Source of the DNA: an uncultured Prevotella sp.
Lineage (GTDB): Bacteria; Bacteroidota; Bacteroidia; Bacteroidales; Bacteroidaceae
DNA: 28,492 nt
Assembly: GCA_934219025.1 (NCBI GenBank)
Contig: CAKQDG010000020.1
Span: 1-28,492, forward strand
Direction: 5' to 3'
Part shown: positions 8,530 through 17,934 of the stretch, in pieces
Position numbering within the stretch: position 1 is the stretch's first letter
Layout: every line of letters begins with the position of its first letter
The notes under the pieces: model-generated
The model's database searches: none
Told to the model about the DNA's origin: nothing
The model's input: only the letters and a program-made list of their open reading frames with translations
Made by a program: the position numbers and the translations under genes

Positions 8530-10434
8530 TCAGAACAGATGGTCAATTTCGCTTTGCGAGAGGATGGCGGTAATCGTTTTCCCGTCGGGAGAGTGGTTCA
8601 CGTCAGACGAGGCAAAAAGCTCATTCACCAGGTTTTCCATCTCTTTGTTGCCAAGCACCTGTCCGTAAGGAATTGCAGCATCGCGTGCAAGTCCGAGCGC
8701 CACGGCATGATTAATCTCCTCGTCCACCGAAACCGTGTTTTCGGCAGCCAGAGCCACGATGTCGTTGATAAGGCTCACGGCATTGAGCCCCTCCAGTCCA
8801 GTGGGAATTCCGCCCACGGCATAGCTCCCTCCGCCCAGGTCGCTCAAGTCAAATCCCAGAGCCGTCATGTCGGGCAGAATCTTCTGGAAAATCACGGCAT
8901 CTGAAGGCGAAAGCTGTAGCATCTCGGGAAACAAAAGCTTTTGTGAATTGCCGCTCTTTTCGTTCATCGTTCTGCGGTATTCGTCGTAGAGCACGCGCAT
9001 GTGGGCACGGTGCTGGTCGATAATCATCAGTCCGGATTTCACTGCCGTCATGATATATCTGCCTTTATACTGATAATGGGCAGGGGATTTCTCCTCAATC
9101 ATTCCCTTGTTGTTGAGGGCAGACTGCATGATGCCCGGCTGTTCGCCTGCCGGCGTCAGGGATGCACCTTCCAGTTCGTCGCCGCCAAAGAGCTGCATGG
9201 TTTCAAAGCCGTTTGTCTGCTGAATGTCGGCAGATTGCATATGCAGATTTTCCGCCCCCTCGTATAATTGTTCCCAGTTTTCGGGAGCGGCAGGCTGGCG
9301 CGGATTACTGTTGAAAGGATTATATTGAGGGTTGAAGTCCACCTTTGGCGCAGCCGAAAAGCCAAAGTCGCCCTCTTGCTGCATGAATGCAGGAATGTCT
9401 GGCTTGCCCTCGGTGTCGAAGTCAATCGACGGCACATCGTTGAATTTGCCCAGCGACTCCTTTACGGCAGCCATCAGAATCTGCCAGATGGTTTGTTCGT
9501 TTTCAAATTTTATCTCAGTCTTTGTAGGGTGGATATTCACGTCGATATCTTCTGCCGGAACATCAAAGTAGATGAAGTAGGGCACCTGTTCCCCTGCCGG
9601 TATAAGTCGTTCGAAAGGCATCATCACAGCTTTGTTGAAGTAAGGATGCTTCATGTATCTGCCGTTCACGAAGAAATACTGGTGGGCGTTTTTCTTCTTG
9701 GCAGCTTCGGGCTTGCCCACAAATCCGTGGATTCTGCACACGGTGGTGTCTACGCCCACCGGCAGCAGGTTCTGGTTGAGGCGCTTGCCGAACACGTCGA
9801 TTATGCGCTGGCGGAAGCTGTTGCCGCAGGCGCGCAGATTCAGAATCTCCGTGCCGTTGCTGCTGAATGTGAAATGCACCTGAGGGTATACGAGCACGAT
9901 GCGCTCGAAAGCCGACATGATGTTGTTCAGTTCCGTGGTGTTCGACTTGAGGAACTTGCGCCTTGCCGGAACATTGAAAAATAAGTTTTGTATCAGGAAG
10001 TTACTGCCCACGGGGCATGCCGTGGCCTCCTGGTTGAGCACCTTGCATCCGGCGATAGACAGCAGTGTGCCCACTTCCTCGCTTTGTTGGCGCGTTTTCA
10101 GTTCCACCTGTGCCACGGCAGCAATCGATGCGAGAGCCTCGCCGCGGAATCCCATCGTGTGGAGCGAGAAGAGGTCGTCGGCCTGTCGTATCTTTGATGT
10201 GGCATGGCGCTCAAAGGCGAGACGTGCGTCGGTGTCCGACATGCCCTTGCCGTCGTCGATAACCTGTATCGACGTTTTGCCGGCATCTACCACAAGCACG
10301 TCAATGCGTTTTGCCCCGGCGTCGATGGCATTCTCCACCAGTTCCTTGATGACCGATGCGGGGCGCTGGATCACTTCGCCTGCAGCAATCTGGTTTGCCA
10401 CCGAGTCGGGTAGGAGTTGTATTATATCGCTCAT
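8530..10434 (-). CDS. mutL: DNA mismatch repair protein MutL
   Basis: A 634-residue protein when started at the ATG at 10434 ([20 protein letters not shown]). A longer in-frame start at 10548 adds a tail that runs back into the upstream gene and is unlike the family. The N-terminal GHKL ATPase has [11 protein letters not shown] (E31 and N35, equivalent to E. coli E29/N33), DDGKGM, ATSKI and [10 protein letters not shown]. It is followed by a transducer domain, a low-complexity linker (about 340-440) and a C-terminal dimerisation domain. MutL couples MutS mismatch recognition to strand removal. The C-terminal endonuclease signature is degenerate: DQHA(X)2E(X)4E appears as DQHRAHM from D473 with D at 484, and the distal CPHGRP-type motif appears as SPDGKT. 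It is the last gene of the SurA-OstA unit, with a 50-base gap upstream. Confidence 0.97.
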   Translation of the reverse strand: MSDIIQLLPDSVANQIAAGEVIQRPASVIKELVENAIDAGAKRIDVLVVDAGKTSIQVIDDGKGMSDTDARLAFERHATSKIRQADDLFSLHTMGFRGEALASIAAVAQVELKTRQQSEEVGTLLSIAGCKVLNQEATACPVGSNFLIQNLFFNVPARRKFLKSNTTELNNIMSAFERIVLVYPQVHFTFSSNGTEILNLRACGNSFRQRIIDVFGKRLNQNLLPVGVDTTVCRIHGFVGKPEAAKKKNAHQYFFVNGRYMKHPYFNKAVMMPFERLIPAGEQVPYFIYFDVPAEDIDVNIHPTKTEIKFENEQTIWQILMAAVKESLGKFNDVPSIDFDTEGKPDIPAFMQQEGDFGFSAAPKVDFNPQYNPFNSNPRQPAAPENWEQLYEGAENLHMQSADIQQTNGFETMQLFGGDELEGASLTPAGEQPGIMQSALNNKGMIEEKSPAHYQYKGRYIMTAVKSGLMIIDQHRAHMRVLYDEYRRTMNEKSGNSQKLLFPEMLQLSPSDAVIFQKILPDMTALGFDLSDLGGGSYAVGGIPTGLEGLNAVSLINDIVALAAENTVSVDEEINHAVALGLARDAAIPYGQVLGNKEMENLVNELFASSDVNHSPDGKTITAILSQSEIDHLF

Positions 10435-10484
10435 ATTTGTTCTTCTTTTTTCTTTTGAATAAAAACTTGGTAGTCCGCTTTTAC

Positions 10485-10790
10485 CTACATCATTAGCAAT
10501 ATTCGCCATACAGCCAATAGCACGAGCAGTATCACGGCAATGATGCATGTGTTTGCCGTGAGGCAGCCGCCCGGCGAATACTGTTGCGCTTTGCGCCTTT
10601 TCAGATGGCGCATGTCGGCGGTGAAGGAGTCGTGAAACCTTTTTCGTGTTTCTTCGGCATCAAGTGCCGTCGTATCCTGTGCGGCTTTGGCGCGCTTTTC
10701 CATTTCCTTCAATCGCTTTTTCCGGTCGTCGGCATATATGTTGATATGTTCAAAGCGTCGCGGTTTAGGTTGATTGAACAGGTTCATCAT
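10485..10790 (-). CDS. Small single-pass membrane protein, hypothetical
   Basis: A 101-residue protein with a charged, probably helical N-terminal part (about residues 15-70, rich in Lys, Arg, Glu and Ala) and one C-terminal hydrophobic segment ([20 protein letters not shown]), consistent with a tail-anchored inner-membrane protein. Its first 26 bases overlap the 3' end of the OstA-like gene in another frame, and it ends 50 bases before mutL. This is the tight packing expected for a real operon member. I recall a small ORF at this place between OstA-like and mutL genes in other Bacteroidota, but cannot verify it here. No motif reveals its function. The overlap suggests coupled translation with the OstA-like gene and perhaps a role at the envelope rather than in repair. 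Confidence 0.75.
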   Translation of the reverse strand: MMNLFNQPKPRRFEHINIYADDRKKRLKEMEKRAKAAQDTTALDAEETRKRFHDSFTADMRHLKRRKAQQYSPGGCLTANTCIIAVILLVLLAVWRILLMM

Positions 10791-12456
10791 CTTTCACTTC
10801 GTTGTTGTCAATCCTTTGCAGCGGTGCAGCGTGGCGCTGTATTACGCGCAGTTCCGTTCCGCTTTTCTTGCCACGCCACTCATAGATGTCGTCCTTGTTG
10901 AGCGGACGGATATAGTCGAACCATGAGAAGCCCGGCAGCTTGTATTTGTCTGGTGGAATCTGTGTCATCGGATACCATGTGCCGTCGGTTTTCGATGTCC
11001 ATATCTTCTGTAGCTGACGGTCTTTCATATACATACGCATGGTGTCGGTTTCGATATACACGAGTCCCATGAGAGTGGAGTCCTTGTCGTCAATGGGGTA
11101 GTACACCGACATCACGTTTCCTATGGCTTCGGTTTTGTCGATTTGTCCTTTTGTGAAATATGCGAACATCTCTCTCGATGCAAGTTGGTTGTAGTGTTGC
11201 TTGTCGTTCATCAGTTCTGCCGACAGCGCCTGGTTTATCACGTGGGCACGGTCTACGGTAGAGTCTTTCATAAACACCTCAATCTTTTCGCCGAGCAACT
11301 GTCGTTCGCCGCTCCACACTATCGGGTCGCGATACATGGTCATGCAAGAGTCCTTTGTGTTGTATACAAGCGAGTCGCACACTGCCTGCACGTCGTTGCG
11401 GAATGCCCTCACCTTGTTGTAGCAGTGAGCCACGCGGTAAACGGAATCTGTGTTCAGATGGTGTGAAATCATCTTCACCGTGTCGCAGTGCAGATACAGG
11501 GTGTCTTTCTGTGAATATTCGAGCAGCACGGGATTGTCTGTGGCAAGTGCAAAGCCTGTTTTCTCATTATACCACAGATAGTTGGCATGGAGTGCGTTCT
11601 TTTTCAGCGAGTCTTTGTACACCACGTTGTTGTAGCCCTGGCTGATGCCCCGCTTTTCGTCATAGAAAAGACTGTCGCCGGTTATCTCCTTTCCTTTGTT
11701 CTCCATTGTGGAGCGCCCGTAGAGACGAGCCCTGCCGGTGCTGGTGTTGTAGTATCCGCTCGAAGAATGGATAACGCTCTCCTTGCTCTTTATCACCGAC
11801 GGACCCACGATGTTTGCAAGCGAGGTGCGGGTGTCGTAGTGAAGCGTGTCGGTGGTGAGCAGGAATTTCGGGTTTTTCAGATTCACGTTGAAGTAGAATG
11901 CTGCCTTGCGCGTTTCCAAGTCGTATTTTCCCCAGTCGCTCACGAGCACGTTGTTCTTGTCCACCATCTTTCCCCCCTCGAAGAAATACGCAGCGTTGTA
12001 CATGCGGTCGTAGTTTAGGCTGTCGGTGTAGAGCGTTGTGGCGCGGTGTTTCATCACCACGTTGCGGCGCACCTCTGCCATCTGGTTGTCGCCGTCATAC
12101 CAGGCGTAGTCGCCGGCGAGCGACAGGGTGTCGCCCTGGCGCATCTTCACGTGGCCGAAAGCCTTGAAGGAATTTGTTTCCTGATAGAAATATGCGCTGT
12201 CGCATGTCATGTGTGCCCCTTTGTGCAGAAACGACACGTGGCCGTTCAGAATCTGTGCGCCGGGGTTGTTGCCAAACTCGTCGTAGCGCAGCATGTCGGC
12301 ATGTTGCAGATATACGCGCTCGTCGGTTTTCGGGCGTCGGCGTTGCTTGCTCGGTGCCGTATGTGATTGTGCCAGGCATAACCCAAACAGGCATAGAACA
12401 ACAAACAGTTGTGTTCTATGCCCGCTGATATAGCTTATTGTCTTGTTTCGAAGCAT
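10765..12456 (-). CDS. OstA/LptA-like organic solvent tolerance protein, periplasmic LPS-transport-type beta repeats
   Basis: A 563-residue protein with an N-terminal hydrophobic signal (about residues 14-30). It consists of repeated short beta motifs of the LptA/OstA type: YLQHADMLRYDE, ILNGHVSFLHKGAHMTCDSA, FKAFGHVKMRQGDTLSLAGD, RLYGRSTMENKGKEITGDSL. The pattern of turn-rich strands with D-S-L/A-x-Y is the beta-jellyroll repeat that forms the LPS bridge. It is much longer than proteobacterial LptA (about 180 residues), and long OstA-like proteins are normal in Bacteroidota. The probable role is lipopolysaccharide passage from inner to outer membrane, together with the LptB encoded in this window. 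It lies between the SurA-like gene (45-base gap) and the small membrane protein (26-base overlap), so it belongs to one unit with them. Confidence 0.87.
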   Translation of the reverse strand: MLRNKTISYISGHRTQLFVVLCLFGLCLAQSHTAPSKQRRRPKTDERVYLQHADMLRYDEFGNNPGAQILNGHVSFLHKGAHMTCDSAYFYQETNSFKAFGHVKMRQGDTLSLAGDYAWYDGDNQMAEVRRNVVMKHRATTLYTDSLNYDRMYNAAYFFEGGKMVDKNNVLVSDWGKYDLETRKAAFYFNVNLKNPKFLLTTDTLHYDTRTSLANIVGPSVIKSKESVIHSSSGYYNTSTGRARLYGRSTMENKGKEITGDSLFYDEKRGISQGYNNVVYKDSLKKNALHANYLWYNEKTGFALATDNPVLLEYSQKDTLYLHCDTVKMISHHLNTDSVYRVAHCYNKVRAFRNDVQAVCDSLVYNTKDSCMTMYRDPIVWSGERQLLGEKIEVFMKDSTVDRAHVINQALSAELMNDKQHYNQLASREMFAYFTKGQIDKTEAIGNVMSVYYPIDDKDSTLMGLVYIETDTMRMYMKDRQLQKIWTSKTDGTWYPMTQIPPDKYKLPGFSWFDYIRPLNKDDIYEWRGKKSGTELRVIQRHAAPLQRIDNNEVKDDEPVQST

Positions 12457-12501
12457 TTGAATATTCCTACTTCTTTTGTTTACTTTCCTTATTAAATACC
12501 G

Positions 12502-13959
12502 TTATTTCACCCAACCCTTATACTCGAAGTTGCAGTTCTTGTAGTTGTCGTTGATACGGATGTAAGTTGTCTTGATTTTCTTCTGAACCCAGTCTTTCAG
12601 GAAGTCAGCCTTGCGGCGTGCCTCCACGATATCCTTCATTGCCTGGAAATCCTGAGTTATCGTGGCGCGGTGGGCATCAACGCGGTTCACGAGTTTTGCT
12701 ATCACGCACACGGTCTTGCCTTTCTGGTTCACCATCTTGAACGACTTTGAAATTTCGCCCACCTTCATCGTGTCTACCACGCTGGCAATCTCTGTGGGCA
12801 GGTCGCGCATGCGGAACTTGCTTGTATATCCGTCTTGCGACTGGTTTGCCATCAGTCCGTTGTTGCTCTTCGTGTCTTTGTCGTCAGAGAGATATGATGC
12901 GGCAGCCTCGAAGCTGAACTTGCCCGCCCTGATGTCGGTGGCGATAGAGTCCAGTCGGTTTTCGGCTTGCTCTATAGCCTCGCTGCTCACTTTTGGCACT
13001 CGCAGGATGTGGCGCACCTTTATCTTGTCGCCGCGCTTGTCGATGAGCTGTATGATATGGTAGCCGAATTCGGTTTCCACAATTTTTGATATCTTCTTCG
13101 GGTCGGTGAGGTTGAATGCCACGGCAGCAAAAGCCGGGTCGAGCATTCCTCGGCCCATATACTCGTCGAGCTCTCCTCCCTGGCGGGCAGATCCCGGGTC
13201 TTCAGAATACAGGCGGGCGAGGGCTGCAAATGATGTTTCGCCTTTCGTTACGCGCTCCGTATAGCTTCTCAGGTCGTTTTTCACGCGGTTTATCTCTTCG
13301 GGAGAAATCTTCGGCGACTGTGTTATGATTTCCACTTCCACCTCTGTTGGTATCAGCGGCAGACTGTCTTCGGGCAGCTTTTCGAAGTATTTGCGCACGT
13401 CGGCAGGCGAAACCTTGATGTCTTTCACGAGCTGTGCCTTCATCTTTTCTATGAGCTGGTGGTTGCGGAAATCGTCGTGCAGACTTTCTTTCATCTGCTT
13501 GATGCTCATCTTTTTCCACTCCTCAAGTCTTTCGCGGCTGCCGGCATTGTTTATCCAGTAGTTTATCTGCTGGTCCACGCTCTTCGACACTTCAGCCTCG
13601 GTCACCTCGATACTGTCGAGAGCAGCCTGGTGAAGAAACAACTTCTGTACGGCAAGTTGTTCCGGAATGATGCAGTCGGGGTCTCCATTCCATTTCATCC
13701 CTTCCATTTCGCCTTGCAGTCGCATAGCCTCGACGTCTGACTTCAGAATTGCCTCGTCGCCCACAACCCATACCACCTGGTCAATTATGCTGTTGTCGTT
13801 TGCGGGGGCATCTTCCGCGTTTTTCTTGTTTATCGTGTCTTTTGCTTCTGTTTTGTCATTGTCGGCAAATGCCATGTAGCGACTTGCCTCGCCGCTGGCT
13901 GCAAGTATGGCGCTCGACATGAGCAATGTGCAGAATGTTGCTTTCAATCCGTGTTTCAT
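12502..13959 (-). CDS. SurA-like periplasmic peptidyl-prolyl isomerase with two parvulin domains
   Basis: A 485-residue protein. The signal peptide is at about residues 1-25, followed by a Lys/Asp/Asn-rich linker. A SurA_N-like chaperone helix region (about 57-190) begins IIDQVVWVVGDEAILKSDVE. A first PpiC/parvulin domain (about 205-310) contains FAALARLYSEDPGSARQGGE and GYHIIQLIDKRGDKIKVRHI. A second, more divergent parvulin domain (about 315-425) contains FSFEAAASYLSDD and GLMA. This is the E. coli SurA layout, so escort of outer membrane proteins through the periplasm is the likely role. It is the first gene after a canonical promoter at 13990-14020 and is followed by the OstA-like gene. 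Because two PPIases of this type occur here, the surA symbol is withheld. Confidence 0.88.
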   Translation of the reverse strand: MKHGLKATFCTLLMSSAILAASGEASRYMAFADNDKTEAKDTINKKNAEDAPANDNSIIDQVVWVVGDEAILKSDVEAMRLQGEMEGMKWNGDPDCIIPEQLAVQKLFLHQAALDSIEVTEAEVSKSVDQQINYWINNAGSRERLEEWKKMSIKQMKESLHDDFRNHQLIEKMKAQLVKDIKVSPADVRKYFEKLPEDSLPLIPTEVEVEIITQSPKISPEEINRVKNDLRSYTERVTKGETSFAALARLYSEDPGSARQGGELDEYMGRGMLDPAFAAVAFNLTDPKKISKIVETEFGYHIIQLIDKRGDKIKVRHILRVPKVSSEAIEQAENRLDSIATDIRAGKFSFEAAASYLSDDKDTKSNNGLMANQSQDGYTSKFRMRDLPTEIASVVDTMKVGEISKSFKMVNQKGKTVCVIAKLVNRVDAHRATITQDFQAMKDIVEARRKADFLKDWVQKKIKTTYIRINDNYKNCNFEYKGWVK

Positions 13960-13989
13960 TTATCTGTTTTGTTCGTTTCTATTAAGTTG

Positions 13990-14020
13990 CAAAGATACGC
14001 ACTTCTAAGGGATTCACAAA
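13990..14020 (-). promoter_or_regulatory. Canonical Bacteroidota promoter of the SurA-OstA-mutL unit
   Basis: On the minus strand a TTTG (-33; + bases 14017-14020) and TATCTTTG (-7; + bases 13990-13997) are separated by exactly 19 bases. This is the best consensus match in the window. The leader to the ATG at 13959 would be only about 25 nt. Confidence 0.88.
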
Positions 14021-14305
14021 GTTTTTTTTGCTAATTAAAGTTTCTGTTTCCGAATTTGTCTTTTATTGTGTGTCTGTGGAATGAAAAAAAGTATTAACCA
14101 GCCACTGTTTACTATGCTAAAGAGTATATTTTTTGCCGTGCGTTTCCGGTTAGCCATAGTGTTCTAAATTTCGCTTTTGTAAACATTTGCGTGTGCTTAT
14201 CCTGCTTTTCAACTCCAAGCCTTTGAGTGGATTGTTTGTAAATTTTTGATATATAATGATTTATGCTTGTATCTCTGCCGCGTGATATGAATTTTGTCTT
14301 TCTTG

Positions 14306-14380
14306 AGCATAGCTTTTTCAGGGGTAAAGCAATGCTTCTTCGGGAGAGAAGCAATGCTTTGCTCCCGGAAAAGCGTTGCT
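14306..14380. repeat. Four-unit array of AGC-rich quasi-palindromes with 21-22 bp period
   Basis: AGCATAGCT (14306), AAGCAATGCTT (14327), AAGCAATGCTT (14349) and AAGCGTTGCT (14371) recur at 21-22 bp steps. Units 2 and 3 can also pair with each other across a CGGG-containing loop. The core and period resemble the array at 4520-4624. Confidence 0.75.
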
Positions 14381-14464
14381 CCTTTATGCTGCGACCAACA
14401 AAAAGTGTTCTAAATGTCTTATTTGTGGAGGGAAAGTCTTTCTGAAACTTCTGTAAGATATATG

Positions 14465-14520
14465 GTTCATCCGGGATATGGACTGATAATGTTTATTATC
14501 ACTCCATATCCCGGATGAAC
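14465..14520. repeat. 56-base near-perfect palindrome
   Basis: An 18-bp perfect outer stem pairs 14465-14482 (GTTCATCCGGGATATGGA) with 14503-14520. After one C/C mismatch there is a 7-bp inner stem (TGATAAT / ATTATCA) and a GTTT loop. It directly abuts the T-tract side of the PPIase terminator. A truncated copy of its left half occurs at 28326-28362, so this is a dispersed element rather than a gene-specific hairpin. Confidence 0.88.
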
Positions 14521-14556
14521 AAAAAAAATCCCCAAGTTCTTTCAAACTTGAGGATT
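14521..14556 (-). terminator. Terminator of the parvulin PPIase gene
   Basis: On the minus strand a 12-bp stem AATCCTCAAGTT / AACTTGGGGATT (one T-G wobble) with a 6-base loop is followed by a run of T residues. It lies about 30 bases beyond the stop codon at 14588. Confidence 0.92.
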
Positions 14557-14587
14557 GGAGTATTGTTTTGGATAAAGTCTTTGCGCT

Positions 14588-16093
14588 TTATTTGCCGTGC
14601 TTGTTTACTGTCTTCAAGACTTCCTCGTTTACCACCACCGGGTATCTCTTGCGCAATTCAGCCACCCAGCGCTTTTCGAGCAAATCCTGATAGTCGGCAG
14701 TAACGAGACCCTTCACGTCGGTGTACTCCTCAGGACCTTTTTTCAGAATCTTGCCGCAGACGGCATCGATAGGATAGTCTTTCAGCGGTTTTACCACTGT
14801 GTCCACGCCAAACACCTGTTTGTCGATGAGAGCATTGTCGCCTTTCTTGAAGATACCCTTTTCCACTCGGATGCGGATAAGAGTGTCGTTGTTGAAGGTG
14901 GTGCGCAGCTTGTCGGCCCATTTGTCGAAGGCAAGGCCCTTGACACAGTTTTTCACAGCTTCCACATCAGCCTCGTTTTTCACGTGGTATGCCATGCCCT
15001 TAAAGCGCGGCTCCTGCCATGCATATTTCTTCTTGTTCTTCTTGAAGTATGCAGCAAGACCGGCTTCGTCTTTAGCCGCCTTGTCCCACACGTTGCGGTT
15101 GCTTATCTCATAGAGCATCAGTCCGTCGTGGTATTCGCGGATAAGGTTTTTCAGGTCAGAATCCTTTGCCGTGAGTTCGTCGGTGCGCTTGTCGAGCACG
15201 TCTTCAGCCTTCAGCTTGCCGTTAGAAGCATCAACAACCCTCTGTATGCTGTCTTTTGCCACCTTATCGCGGATGTTGCGGGCCTCGAGGAAATGGAGGA
15301 TGTTCACACGCAGACTGTCGTAAGGGTCAATCTGCTTGCGTGCCTTCATATAGATCACGTGGTAGCCCACGGGCGACAGCACAGGCTTTGCCAGCTGTCC
15401 CGGTTTCAGTGCATAGGCTGCATTTTCGAATTCGGGCAGAGTCTGACCGGGCGACAACCATGGCAGTTCGCCGCCGTTTCGTGCCGAGCCCGGGTCTTTT
15501 GAGAATTTCTTTGCCAACTCAGCAAAGCTCTTTTCAAATGCCACCGTGTCGATAGGCTGTGCCACCTTTTTGCCTTTCACCTTCTTGTATACAGGGGCGA
15601 GCTGTGCGTTGAGCACATTGTAGATAGAGTCGGCACGCAGCTCAGCTTCTTTTTTCTGTGCATCCGTAGCGTCTTGCGCCAGATAGAGCAGGATGTGGGC
15701 AGGCTTTATGAGTCCCTTCTTGCCGATGCGCTCTTTAGTCTGCTCGTAAACCTTTTTAGCCTCGGCTTCAATATCCTTGTCGGCAACGAACGACGGGCGG
15801 ATTTGCTGGTCGCGGTACGACTTGAATTCTTTCAGAAAAGAGCTCAGAGTGTCGATTTTTGCATCGTAGGCGGCAGCCACTTTCAGCTTGTAGTTTATAA
15901 ACAAGTCAACGTATTCGTCTACCGTTTTCTTGTCTATAACGCCCTCAGAATTGTTCTTGTTGTATGAATACTCAAATTCAGAGCGGGATACAGGCTGCCC
16001 GTTGATAGTCATTATCGTGGGGTCATTCTGTTGTGCATGTGCCGTGGCTCCAAAGGCGAGGAGCATTGCGGCAAATAGCGATTTGAATTTCAT
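14588..16093 (-). CDS. Periplasmic parvulin-type peptidyl-prolyl isomerase (PpiC/SurA-like)
   Basis: A 501-residue protein with a signal peptide (MKFKSLFAAMLLAFGATAHA) and a SurA_N-like start (IMTINGQPVSRSEFEYSYNK). One clear PpiC domain (about 130-255) contains IKPAHILLYL, FAELAKKFSKDPGSARNGGE and LSPVGYHVIYMKARK. It carries an inserted Lys/Val-rich loop (VYKKVKGKKVAQ) of about 20 residues. The C-terminal 230 residues are mostly charged helix with only a hint of a second, degenerate parvulin fold. Paralogous to the SurA-like gene downstream; tandem PPIases after guaB are a Bacteroidota arrangement I know. It lies 111 bases after guaB and ends at its own terminator, separating it from the SurA-OstA unit. 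Role inferred: folding of outer membrane proteins. Confidence 0.86.
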   Translation of the reverse strand: MKFKSLFAAMLLAFGATAHAQQNDPTIMTINGQPVSRSEFEYSYNKNNSEGVIDKKTVDEYVDLFINYKLKVAAAYDAKIDTLSSFLKEFKSYRDQQIRPSFVADKDIEAEAKKVYEQTKERIGKKGLIKPAHILLYLAQDATDAQKKEAELRADSIYNVLNAQLAPVYKKVKGKKVAQPIDTVAFEKSFAELAKKFSKDPGSARNGGELPWLSPGQTLPEFENAAYALKPGQLAKPVLSPVGYHVIYMKARKQIDPYDSLRVNILHFLEARNIRDKVAKDSIQRVVDASNGKLKAEDVLDKRTDELTAKDSDLKNLIREYHDGLMLYEISNRNVWDKAAKDEAGLAAYFKKNKKKYAWQEPRFKGMAYHVKNEADVEAVKNCVKGLAFDKWADKLRTTFNNDTLIRIRVEKGIFKKGDNALIDKQVFGVDTVVKPLKDYPIDAVCGKILKKGPEEYTDVKGLVTADYQDLLEKRWVAELRKRYPVVVNEEVLKTVNKHGK

Positions 16094-16120
16094 GTCTTTA
16101 GTTTTTTGTTAATCTTAGAG

Positions 16121-16172
16121 AAAAATAATATCAAGGACACGCAATCATGAAGTTGTGGATCCCTGATATTAT
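16121..16172 (-). terminator. Probable terminator or processing hairpin after guaB
   Basis: On the minus strand ATAATATCA (16172-16164) pairs with TGATATTAT (16133-16125), extended inward by GG/CC and CAC/GTG pairs around a 14-base loop. It is followed by TTTTT. The imperfect inner stem and the position 19 bases before the PPIase leader allow partial read-through. Confidence 0.6.
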
Positions 16173-16204
16173 CCTGGTTATATGTTTCTGTTTTAATGTC
16201 TTTC

Positions 16205-17692
<1,488 letters not shown>

Positions 17693-17710
17693 TTAAAAAT
17701 TTATTGCGTG

Positions 17711-17741
17711 CAAATTTACACATAATTTATAATATACAAAA
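17711..17741 (-). promoter_or_regulatory. Promoter of guaB
   Basis: On the minus strand TTTTG (-33; + bases 17737-17741) lies 18 bases from TAAATTTG (-7; + bases 17711-17718), with AT-rich sequence between. The leader to the ATG is about 25 nt. Confidence 0.72.
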
Positions 17742-17794
17742 CGCTTTCGCCGATATTTTTTTGAGTTAAATGTATTTAACGCAGAAACTTTGAG

Positions 17795-17887
17795 TTTACC
17801 CCTCACATCCCTCACCTCATCCCTCACACCTTTAAGTGCCTGACAATAAGGATGGTATACTTAAAGTGTGAGGGTGTGAGGGGTAAA
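17795..17887. repeat. 93-base two-step inverted repeat with tandem CCCTCAC units
   Basis: An outer 13-bp perfect stem (TTTACCCCTCACA 17795-17807 / TGTGAGGGGTAAA 17875-17887) encloses an inner 16-bp stem (17821-17837 / 17859-17874) with one bulged C. The left arm has three CCCTCAC units and a 13-base excess. No U-tract follows on either strand, so it is not a standard terminator. It fills the gap between the pectate lyase stop and the guaB promoter. Confidence 0.85.
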
Positions 17888-17934
17888 ATCAAAAAAATAA
17901 ATTTTTTATTCAGTATATTATAATAGGTCTGCTG

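Larger units (their letters stand above)
13960..14587. other. 628-base non-coding gap dense in repeats
   Basis: From left to right this gap holds the SurA promoter, an AT-rich stretch, a 12-base direct repeat AGTGTTCTAAAT (14158-14169 and 14404-14415), the quasi-palindrome array (14306-14380), the 56-base palindrome (14465-14520) and the PPIase terminator (14521-14556). No ORF in it looks real and no RNA gene is recognised. Confidence 0.7.

Noticed and set aside
9268..9984. 238-codon open frame on the + strand inside mutL
   Set aside because: Antisense to strongly conserved MutL motifs; no domain, no promoter.
10435..10548. Longer mutL start adding 38 residues
   Set aside because: The extension overlaps the preceding gene's 3' end and is absent from the family; the ATG at 10434 gives the standard MutL N-terminus.
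14263..14445. 60-codon frame across the second repeat array
   Set aside because: Generated by the AAGCnnnGCTT repeats; no homology and no initiation context.
13960..14587. tRNA or small RNA gene in the large gap
   Set aside because: No cloverleaf-compatible arms or T-loop sequence; the visible structure is explained by repeats, one promoter and one terminator.
14597..15502. 301-codon open frame on the + strand
   Set aside because: It lies antisense inside the parvulin PPIase gene and has no family signature; it is a frame shadow of a biased coding sequence.
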